The notes below the pieces were generated by a model. It searched no databases and was not told the origin of the DNA. It was given only the letters and a program-made list of their open reading frames with translations. Source: Candidatus Kaiserbacteria bacterium (lineage in GTDB: Bacteria; Patescibacteriota; Minisyncoccia; Phycocordibacterales; UBA918). Taken from it: 45,982 bases of DNA. The stretch spans positions 1 to 45,982 of the forward strand of contig JAGQLY010000006.1 of NCBI GenBank assembly GCA_020428905.1, in the 5' to 3' direction. Below are positions 39,335-45,982 of this stretch, piece after piece (the stretch's first letter is position 1; every line of letters begins with the position of its first letter). Both the position numbers and the translations under genes were made by a program.

Positions 39335-40267
39335 TTAACCTTGTGCTAATCCCGTAAACGCAGACCACCAGGTAACCCGGTCAGTCCCGCACACTCGCTC
39401 AAACTCTGCAGTGTCGTAAAGCGTGACACCAGTGTTGAGCGACTGTTCTTCCATTAAATGATACATGATAGCGTCTTCCCCTTCAACATGACCAAGCGAA
39501 AGTGCGTGTCCGAATTCGTGCGCCAAGACCAGCACCAGCTCTGCATACGAATCATATTGGTAGATATGAATAGCGTCTCCCTGATAGTCCCCCTGTGTAA
39601 ACTCGCTGCTTTCACTGAACTGATTATTGTATTCTTCAACAATCTCGTTGTAGTCGCCAATGATCGAGTTTCCGCGTGCACCGATTTGATTCATACGATC
39701 TACGAGCGTATTAAGTTGATCGGCTATATCCGAAAGTCGAGCCTGCTCTTCTTTGAGTACCTTTTGTTCCTTATTGAGACGCCCATAGATGTCGGCTGGC
39801 GCGCCGCCCGCCTCATTCCACTCTTCAACCTCTTCGTTGTGAGCATTCAGACGTTCTTCATACTCCTGTGTTTGCTCTTCATACGAACGCTTTAGCGTAT
39901 CGTACTTGGCGAGAAGATCCGCATACTGTTTTTGCACATCATCACTGCGATCCTGCTTTGCCTCAAGGATCTCTCGAAGCACCAACTCAGCGTTAGTATT
40001 CTGTTGTCGGTCGTCAAATACGAAATCAATTGGTAGTCCCTCTGTCTCAGAATAGGTAAACAAGTCGAGCCCGGTAGCGTCCTCCCACAGTGCCTCCGCC
40101 TGTAGTGCAGCATTTCGGGCCGTATCAGGAGCAAGACTAAAGCTCGCTGGGATGGCTCCCACATGGTAGACAATCGGTACCGCACACACCGCTTGAGCGG
40201 TATAGTACCAGTAGCCAGCACCGAAGAGTGTGGCAACGATGAGTATGATAGCGAGTCTTTTTCTCAT
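39335..40267 (-). CDS. Matrixin-like zinc metalloprotease with coiled coil
   Basis: 310 residues. An N-terminal membrane anchor (about 4-22) is followed by a matrixin-like opening (VPIVYHVGAIPASFSLAPD). A long charged coiled coil (about 100-200, rich in Glu/Gln/Leu) follows, and then the metzincin zinc site HEFGHALSLGH at about 250-260 with the Met-turn IMYHLM. The full HExxHxxGxxH is present, so an active extracellular protease is likely. The coiled coil splits the protease domain, which is unusual. It is co-directional with the SIMPL gene. Confidence 0.85.
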   Translation of the reverse strand: MRKRLAIILIVATLFGAGYWYYTAQAVCAVPIVYHVGAIPASFSLAPDTARNAALQAEALWEDATGLDLFTYSETEGLPIDFVFDDRQQNTNAELVLREILEAKQDRSDDVQKQYADLLAKYDTLKRSYEEQTQEYEERLNAHNEEVEEWNEAGGAPADIYGRLNKEQKVLKEEQARLSDIADQLNTLVDRMNQIGARGNSIIGDYNEIVEEYNNQFSESSEFTQGDYQGDAIHIYQYDSYAELVLVLAHEFGHALSLGHVEGEDAIMYHLMEEQSLNTGVTLYDTAEFERVCGTDRVTWWSAFTGLAQG

Positions 40268-40434
40268 AGAGTATATAAAATCCTACACGCACTCGAGAGA
40301 AAATGCCACCCCACAATAAAAGAGCGAGCAAATATTTCTGGCAAACAAAAACAGCAGCTCTCTGGACAAGCACCTACACACACCTACGTCTTTCTGTTGA
40401 AGTGCACACTAGTTGCTATGCTCCTTTATTCACT

Positions 40435-41469
40435 TCACCATTGGAGTGCGCCGCCGGTTTGGTACTCCGTCACACGTGTTTCGAAAAAGTTCTTTTCCTT
40501 TGGAAGATCAATCGCCTCACTCATCCACGGAAATGGATTTTCAACATTGAATTGCGGCGCAAGACCGACACGCGCAAGACGTCGATCAGCAATGTGTTCG
40601 ATATACTGCTTGAATCCTTGGGCATTCATACCAAAAATACCACTTGGAAAAACATTTGCCGCGTACGTGTATTCGAGTTTTGCTGCCTCCACGATCCAAT
40701 TTATGATTTTCTCCTGAAATTCTTTCGTCCAAAGCTCCGGCTGCTCTTCTTTAACAGCATTAATGAGCTGGCAACCGAAGTTGAGATGCATCGATTCGTC
40801 CCGCATGATGTATTGAATCTGTTCGGCAGAACCAGTAAGTTTGTGTTGTCGCTGAAAACCAAACACAACCGCAAACGAGCTGTAGAAAAAGATGCCTTCG
40901 AGAATAAGCGAAAACACACACATGTTTTCCAAGAATTTTTGATCCGCTTCGAAGGTTCCGGTCTTGAAGTCTTTATCGAAGATTCCTTCATTGAAACTCA
41001 AGATAAAATCTGCCTTTGCATAAATCGAGCTGTTTTCTCGATACATGTTGAAGATCTTCGACTCGTCCATAGCAAGCGACTCTACAATATATTGGTACGC
41101 GTGCGTGTGAATTGCTTCCTCATACGCCTGTCGCAAGAGGTACATGCGAATTTCTGGACTTGTAATGTGTCGATAGGTCGCAATTACAATATTGTTCGCA
41201 GCAATGGAGTCGGCGGTGGTGAAAAATCCAAGCACTGTCTCAAACGCATGTCGCTCATCGGTCGTGAGTGCGGTGGTACTCTTCCACTGTTCGATGTCGA
41301 GTTGCATACCAATCTCCGTTGGAAGCCAGTGGTTTGCGTTAGCAGCATTGTAGTAATCCCACGCCCACGCATGTTTCATCGGATACAGCTGAATAACATC
41401 CGCATCTTCCCCGTTAATAACGCGCCGTTTGTTTATATCAACAGGTGCGGCTCCTTTTTTGATTGGCAT
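40435..41469 (-). CDS. nrdB: Class I ribonucleotide reductase, beta subunit
   Basis: Supplies the radical for deoxynucleotide synthesis. 344 residues. The di-metal ligands are all in register with E. coli NrdB: Asp87 (TADSI), Glu118 and His121 (YEEAIHTHAY), Glu191 (LEGIFFYSSFA), Glu225 and His228 (MRDESMH). The radical tyrosine is kept (Tyr125), so this is not the tyrosine-less class Ic type. The C-terminus ends in TGGALQW, which should dock to NrdA. It follows nrdA by 75 nt. Confidence 0.96.
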   Translation of the reverse strand: MPIKKGAAPVDINKRRVINGEDADVIQLYPMKHAWAWDYYNAANANHWLPTEIGMQLDIEQWKSTTALTTDERHAFETVLGFFTTADSIAANNIVIATYRHITSPEIRMYLLRQAYEEAIHTHAYQYIVESLAMDESKIFNMYRENSSIYAKADFILSFNEGIFDKDFKTGTFEADQKFLENMCVFSLILEGIFFYSSFAVVFGFQRQHKLTGSAEQIQYIMRDESMHLNFGCQLINAVKEEQPELWTKEFQEKIINWIVEAAKLEYTYAANVFPSGIFGMNAQGFKQYIEHIADRRLARVGLAPQFNVENPFPWMSEAIDLPKEKNFFETRVTEYQTGGALQW

Positions 41470-41544
41470 AGTGTTTACGACACGTTAGTTGATAGTAACT
41501 TCCTTAGGACTGACAAGTATAACATCCTCACTCTAAGACAGGGA

Positions 41545-44421
41545 TTATTGACATGACTCGCAAAGGGCATCCCCTGCGATGTGCAATCGTGGCGCTGTCC
41601 CGGCAGTACGGACTGGCGCGGCTACTACTTGTTTTTCTGCGTCTATTTTTTCTTTAGTGATCGGTGACGGTGTAGGCAGCGGTGACAAAACTGGTGCTGA
41701 CGTTGCTACCGGAGCAGCCGACACGGGTGCCACTGCAGGAGCGCTGTCCCCCTTCTTACGAAGGTGGGTCCCTTCTGTCCCAACTGTCGATTTTTCTACC
41801 TGCGTTGCACCAAGCGATCGAAGGTAATACGTTGTTTTAAGTCCCATCTCCCATGCATATACGTACAATTCTGACAATTCTGAACCAGATGTGCCTCCAA
41901 AGAAGATGTTGAGTGACTGGGACTGGTCAATCCACTTACCTCGCACAGCTGCTGCACGAATAATCCAACGCATATCAATTTCGAATGTTTCCTTGAACTT
42001 CGCTTTTATTTCTACAGGAATATTTGGAATATTTGTGAGTTTCCCATCGTTGTACTTAATCGCTTCAAGCATTTCCCTATTCCACAATCCGATCGTTTTA
42101 AGTTCCTGCACAAGATACGAGTTCACTACAATAAAGTCGCCGGAGATGTTTGATTTAACGTAGATATTTTTGTAAATCGGCTCAATACCAGGAATGGCAC
42201 CAGAGATATTGGCTGTGGTCGCGGTTGGCGCAATAGCCATGCAATTTGAATTACGCATACCGTACTGCTTCACATGTGCGCGTACCGGCTCCCAGTCAAG
42301 TGACGCGTCCTGCGAAATACCTGTCACAATGCCCCGTTCCGCTTCAAGCAGTGCGACGGTGTCAACCGGGAAAATCCCTCGATCCCATTTTGAACCTTGG
42401 TACGATTGGTACGCTCCACGCTCCTTTGCCAACTCGCTCGACGCCATAATTGCGGCGTGTGATACAAGCTCCATGGAAGTATCTGAGAATGCGATACATT
42501 CTTCCGAGGCAAATGGAATATTGAGCATGTAGAGCGCATCTTGAAATCCTGCAACACCAAGTCCAACGGGGCGATGTTTCATATTTGAATTGCGCGCCTC
42601 AATTGTCGGATAGAAGTTGAGATCAACGACATTATCGAGCATACGCATCGCAATACGGGTAGTCTCGCGAACTTTCTCCGTATCGAACACCCCATTTGTC
42701 ACGTGTGTATGGAAGTGGACGGACCCAAGGTTACATACGGCTGTTTCCTCGGCAGAGGTATTGAGAGTGATTTCGGTACAAAGGTTCGAGCTGTGTACCA
42801 CACCCACATGATCCTGTGGCGAACGAATATTTGAGGGGTCTTTGAAGGTGATCCACGGGTGACCGGTTTCAAAGAGCATACCGAGCATTCTCTTCCATAG
42901 CGCACGCGCCTTGAGGGTTTTGAAGAGTTTTATTTCCCCCTGACGAGCTTTACTCTCGTACTGTTGGTAAAACTCTTCAAACTTCTTTCCATACGTTTCA
43001 GTCAGCTCAGGAGTTTCGTCTGGAGAGAAGAGGGTCCAGTCCCCGTCCTCTTTTACCCGCTTCATAAAGAAGTCAGAAATCCACGCAGCCGTATTGATGT
43101 CGTGAGTGCGTCGTCTTTCATCACCGGTATTCTTCCGGAGCTCTATAAAATCTTCGAAATCGTAGTGCCAATTTTCCATGTACACTGCTGTTGCGCCACG
43201 ACGACGACCGGATCGGTTAATAGCGACGGTTACATCATTTGCAATTTTGAGAAACGGAACGACTCCCTGACTTGTCATACCACCACCTTTTATGTAAGAG
43301 CCGGTGGCACGGAGCTTACTCCACGCAGTACCGATTCCTCCCGCCCACTTTGAGAGCTGTGCATTGTCTCCGTACACCTTAAAAATGTGGTTGAGGTCAT
43401 CCTCGACCACATTGAGATAACAAGACGAAAGTTGCGGATGTAGGGTGCCCGAGTGAAAAATAGTCGGTGTAGAAGGGACAAAACGAAGTTCGGACATGAC
43501 GTTATAGAACTCAACTACACGCGCTTCTTTGTCTTGTTCTTGTAGCGAAATTCCCATCGCTACACGCATCCACATCATTTGAGGTGTCTCGATGACCTTC
43601 CCCCTTACCCGCATAAAGTATCGATCATGCAAGGTCTCAACGCCCAAGTATCGAAAGAGGTCGTCCCGTTCTGGCTTAAGTGCGCTAGCAAGTTTCTCAA
43701 GGTCGAAATCAAGAAGTGCATTATCGTACACTTTTGCTTCAACACCGCGCTTGATGTTGTGTACGAATGCGCTACGGTACGCACGGTCCCGTTCTTCATC
43801 TGTCGCACCAACCTGAACACCCACCGCTTCGTCATGTATCCGAGCACAAAGTTGTCGTGCTGCAACAACTGCATATGCGGGATCTTGTTCTATGCGCGCG
43901 CGCAAAATAAGCGTCACTAATTTTGCCATCTCTTTGGTGGTGATACCATCGTACACTTCACGTTCTACCTGGAGCACTATGTCATCAATGGCCACATCCT
44001 GTTCGTAACCAACCACGAACACAGAGATGTAAGCACGCATCTTTTCCCGAGAAAACTGTTCGATGGAGCCGTCAGAGCGTTTTACCGTAAGCCGATGTTC
44101 TTCGATTTCTTTGACCACCTCTTGTTTGCGAACCTCAGTCTGTCGATAGCGGTACAAGATATACGCCTTTGCAACGGTATAGTACCCGCGCTCCATAAGC
44201 GTGTTTTCTACCAGGTCCTGAACCTGCTCGACGGTCGGGCACGGCGACGTTCCCTCACAGAGAGTCTGTAGACGTACAACAACACGGTCAGTCATCTGAC
44301 GTAGTGTATCTTCGTCTACTACAACACTTTCTGCTGCGAATGCTTTTTTCATCGCAACGCCAATTCTATTTACGTCAAAAGGAACGGTCTGTCCGTTTCG
44401 CTTTATAATTTCGGTGATCAT
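41545..44421 (-). CDS. nrdA: Class I ribonucleotide reductase, alpha subunit with two ATP-cones
   Basis: Reduces ribonucleotides to deoxyribonucleotides. 958 residues from the ATG at 44421 (MITEIIKRNGQ); the frame is open to 44499 but that part looks non-native. Two ATP-cone allosteric domains sit in tandem at about 1-95 and 105-205 (second: HRLTVKRSDGSIEQFSREKM). The barrel has LSSCYLNVV and ETAVCNLGSVHF for the active-site cysteines, NSNCMAIAPTATTANISGAIPG, and SQSLNIFFGG. A Pro/Ala-rich linker carries the C-terminal shuttle pair ALCESCQ. No intein. Upstream is a leader of more than 150 nt. Confidence 0.96.
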   Translation of the reverse strand: MITEIIKRNGQTVPFDVNRIGVAMKKAFAAESVVVDEDTLRQMTDRVVVRLQTLCEGTSPCPTVEQVQDLVENTLMERGYYTVAKAYILYRYRQTEVRKQEVVKEIEEHRLTVKRSDGSIEQFSREKMRAYISVFVVGYEQDVAIDDIVLQVEREVYDGITTKEMAKLVTLILRARIEQDPAYAVVAARQLCARIHDEAVGVQVGATDEERDRAYRSAFVHNIKRGVEAKVYDNALLDFDLEKLASALKPERDDLFRYLGVETLHDRYFMRVRGKVIETPQMMWMRVAMGISLQEQDKEARVVEFYNVMSELRFVPSTPTIFHSGTLHPQLSSCYLNVVEDDLNHIFKVYGDNAQLSKWAGGIGTAWSKLRATGSYIKGGGMTSQGVVPFLKIANDVTVAINRSGRRRGATAVYMENWHYDFEDFIELRKNTGDERRRTHDINTAAWISDFFMKRVKEDGDWTLFSPDETPELTETYGKKFEEFYQQYESKARQGEIKLFKTLKARALWKRMLGMLFETGHPWITFKDPSNIRSPQDHVGVVHSSNLCTEITLNTSAEETAVCNLGSVHFHTHVTNGVFDTEKVRETTRIAMRMLDNVVDLNFYPTIEARNSNMKHRPVGLGVAGFQDALYMLNIPFASEECIAFSDTSMELVSHAAIMASSELAKERGAYQSYQGSKWDRGIFPVDTVALLEAERGIVTGISQDASLDWEPVRAHVKQYGMRNSNCMAIAPTATTANISGAIPGIEPIYKNIYVKSNISGDFIVVNSYLVQELKTIGLWNREMLEAIKYNDGKLTNIPNIPVEIKAKFKETFEIDMRWIIRAAAVRGKWIDQSQSLNIFFGGTSGSELSELYVYAWEMGLKTTYYLRSLGATQVEKSTVGTEGTHLRKKGDSAPAVAPVSAAPVATSAPVLSPLPTPSPITKEKIDAEKQVVAAPVRTAGTAPRLHIAGDALCESCQ

Positions 44422-44686
44422 ACTACCAATCTCATCTAGCTTATAAGTACTCCGAGGTTGCACTGCGACGCGAATTGAGAGAGCTGAAAAGCACGCCACG
44501 AATGTCTAACGTGACTAGAAAATAGTGGTGCCTCCAGATGACACACGAAGAGCATGGAGCGTGTGTTACTCGTATAGTAGCACGCATGTTGAGATGTAAA
44601 ATACCGCCTATTTTCGTCGGAGTGGCTTACTGCAAGGCTTTTTGAAATGCTTGAACCTTGGCAGACTGTGGATAGCAACATTCATA
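44422..44686 (-). other. nrdA upstream region with inverted repeat
   Basis: About 265 nt without a gene. A candidate promoter is TTACAT-N17-TATACG on the minus strand near 44570-44600. An inverted repeat ACACACG/CGTGTGT spans about 44538-44563. A leader of roughly 150 nt could carry regulation of ribonucleotide reductase, but I see no clear NrdR box or known riboswitch. Confidence 0.4.
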
Positions 44687-44713
44687 AAAGACCGCAAGTC
44701 TTGCGGTCTTTTC
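44687..44713 (-). terminator. Terminator after mscL
   Basis: AAAAGACCGCAAG/CTTGCGGTCTTTT hairpin, about 25 nt after the mscL stop, usable in both directions. Confidence 0.9.
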
Positions 44714-44736
44714 AAATTCGTATTCCAGTCCTACTT

Positions 44737-45123
44737 TTAACCTTTGGGGAGTCGGTCGCGTATGTCTCGAAGCAACACCACCTCCTCACTCGGCTCAGAT
44801 TTCTTATTTTCTTCAGGGTCCGCTTCCTTCTGATGCAGTGTGTTCATGATGCGCACCACCACAAAAATCACGAGTGCAATGATGACAAAATCAATGATTG
44901 ACTGAATGAACACGCCGTACGTTATAGACGCGTCTCCTACCTCAGCTGCGAGACCGCTCAAGTCCACACCACCCATAAAAAGTCCGATAGCTGGAGTAAT
45001 TATGTTGTCAACAAGCGATGACACGATCTTTCCAAATGCGCCGCCAATAACAACTGCGACAGCAAGGTCGATCACGTTGCCGCGCATCGCAAACGCCTTA
45101 AACTCTGTAATAAATGATTGCAT
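44737..45123 (-). CDS. mscL: Large-conductance mechanosensitive channel
   Basis: A pressure valve against osmotic downshock. 128 residues. The family layout is clear: an amphipathic N-terminal helix (FITEFKAFAMRGNVIDLAVA), then TM1 with VVIGGAFGKIVSSLVDNIITP (shown in part), a periplasmic loop, TM2 (IIDFVIIALVIFVVVRIMN) and a charged C-terminal helix ending LLRDIRDRL. Monocistronic. Confidence 0.97.
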   Translation of the reverse strand: MQSFITEFKAFAMRGNVIDLAVAVVIGGAFGKIVSSLVDNIITPAIGLFMGGVDLSGLAAEVGDASITYGVFIQSIIDFVIIALVIFVVVRIMNTLHQKEADPEENKKSEPSEEVVLLRDIRDRLPKG

Positions 45124-45220
45124 AAGTATAAGAAAGCCCTAAGTAAATAATTGTAACCACTCTGCCAACCCAAAAGCAATTTGGTATACTCATACTATAC
45201 TATCAGCTAATCGTAGACTT

Positions 45221-45838
45221 ATGTTAAGCACCAAGACTATCGGGATTATTATCGGAATTATCGTCATTGGCGGAGGTATCTGGTACACAATCAGCGACCA
45301 TACTGACGATGCATATACGAATGTGGGTGGCGATGAACACGAGGGAATAAACACGCAGCAGGAGTACACAGCAACATCTCCACAATCGGGTTCGGGTTCG
45401 TTGGCAAGTTTGTTTGGACGCGGCGAACGAGTACGGTGTGAGTTCAGTAGTTCTGTGGATGGACAACTTTCACAGGGGGTCTTCTATACTGACGGCGACC
45501 ATTTCCGCGTCGACGCAACACACCAAGCGGATGGCGAAATGCTAACCTCAAATATCATCAACAACGGTGAGTATACGTATACGTGGGGATCATCAGTCGA
45601 AGGACAGTTTGCTATTAAAATGCGGACTGGCATGGCGGGCGTTGCCGAAGCACACCCCCCAAGCAGCACGAACGACACGTCTGTAGTTGATATAGACGCA
45701 AACGTCATGTATACGTGTGCCAAATGGGCGGCAGATCCTTCTCTCTTTGTGCCACCAAGCAGTGTGACATTCATGGACATCGAAGCAATGATGCAGGGAC
45801 AAATGCCGGAAGGATTTACCTACCCGACGATGCAATAA
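45221..45838 (+). CDS. Membrane-anchored extracellular protein, unknown
   Basis: 205 residues. An N-terminal anchor (about 6-23, TIGIIIGIIVIGGGIWYTI) is followed by a Gly/Ser/Thr-rich linker and a beta-rich domain (about 65-190). That domain has RVRCEFSSSVDGQLSQGVFY, GDHFRVDA, NIINNGEYTYTWGS and YTCAKW, with two cysteines that may pair. The pattern recalls small lipoprotein-like domains that measure or carry ligands, but no family was recognised. It has its own terminator. Confidence 0.65.
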   Translation: MLSTKTIGIIIGIIVIGGGIWYTISDHTDDAYTNVGGDEHEGINTQQEYTATSPQSGSGSLASLFGRGERVRCEFSSSVDGQLSQGVFYTDGDHFRVDATHQADGEMLTSNIINNGEYTYTWGSSVEGQFAIKMRTGMAGVAEAHPPSSTNDTSVVDIDANVMYTCAKWAADPSLFVPPSSVTFMDIEAMMQGQMPEGFTYPTMQ

Positions 45839-45863
45839 TCACCCAGTTCCATAACCGAACACA

Positions 45864-45900
45864 CAAAACCGAGTTGGCCAAAGGTCAATTCGGTTTTGTT
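45864..45900 (+). terminator. Terminator of the 205-residue protein gene
   Basis: AAAACCGAGTTGGCC/GGTCAATTCGGTTTT stem (with G-U pairs), ending in TTTTGTT, 26 nt after the stop. Confidence 0.8.
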
Positions 45901-45907
45901 CTACCGC

Positions 45908-45936
45908 TTGACTACAAAAACCGCTTCCGCTACGAT
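45908..45936 (+). promoter_or_regulatory. Promoter pointing out of the window
   Basis: TTGACT (45908-45913), 17-nt spacer, TACGAT (45931-45936). The gene it serves lies beyond the right edge. Confidence 0.45.
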
Positions 45937-45982
45937 ATGTATATGCGATATACACGCAACATAGTATGGTGGACCGCTTCCA

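Noticed and set aside
41545-44421. Intein in the long nrdA
   Set aside because: The extra length is explained by two ATP-cone domains and a Pro/Ala-rich linker; no intein splice motifs were seen.

Overview
The window looks like a piece of a small-genome bacterium of the Candidate Phyla Radiation (Patescibacteria, Parcubacteria-like). This rests on style rather than on a database match. Genes are short and tightly packed. A ribosomal-protein gene (L11) lacks its usual L1 partner. FtsK, an Ig-like protein and RecA sit in a row, and several aminoacyl-tRNA synthetases lie close together. There are single-pass surface proteins with acidic, beta-rich ectodomains, and the 23S rRNA gene has no 16S beside it. 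The standard genetic code fits, with TGA used as a stop. I see no prophage, transposon, CRISPR array or tRNA gene.

Layout: 1-1016 is the 5' third of a 23S rRNA gene (minus strand) with two long hairpin expansions in domain I. Before it lies a leader of about 730 nt made of consecutive stem-loops, driven by a near-consensus promoter at 1748-1776. 1878-7700 carries a winged-helix regulator, rplL-rplJ with an L10 leader, a large surface protein and a second HTH protein. 7910-11563 is ftsK, an Ig-like protein and recA (plus strand). 11624-17864 holds an ECF sigma factor with a small membrane protein, efp, the rpsF-ssb-rpsR operon, a VanY-like peptidase, tatD and a TrpR-like regulator framed by two palindromes. 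18061-31244 is dominated by metG, glyS, ileS and argS, mixed with recO, membrane proteins and small genes with strong Shine-Dalgarno sites. 31330-36280 is a one-carbon and thymidylate block (glyA, MazG-like, tmk, deaminase; divergently a thymidylate synthase family gene, a dCTP deaminase family gene and folA). 36333-38298 is rplK, an unknown gene, nusG and secE. 38475-45838 holds a SIMPL protein, a metzincin, nrdB-nrdA, mscL and a membrane-anchored protein.

The most interesting signal is in the thymidylate block. The thymidylate synthase family protein has Asp where the base-reading Asn should be, the substitution known to favour dCMP over dUMP. The neighbouring dCTP deaminase family protein has Pro at the catalytic Glu. 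A zinc cytidylate deaminase, DHFR, a MazG-like pyrophosphatase and Tmk are alongside. Together they could make dTMP through 5-methyl-dCMP, methylating first and deaminating second. This is an inference and needs enzymology. Other notable items are an IleRS with a whole histidine-phosphatase domain inserted, an EF-P without Lys/Arg at the modified loop position, the structured pre-23S leader, and several probable leaderless genes.
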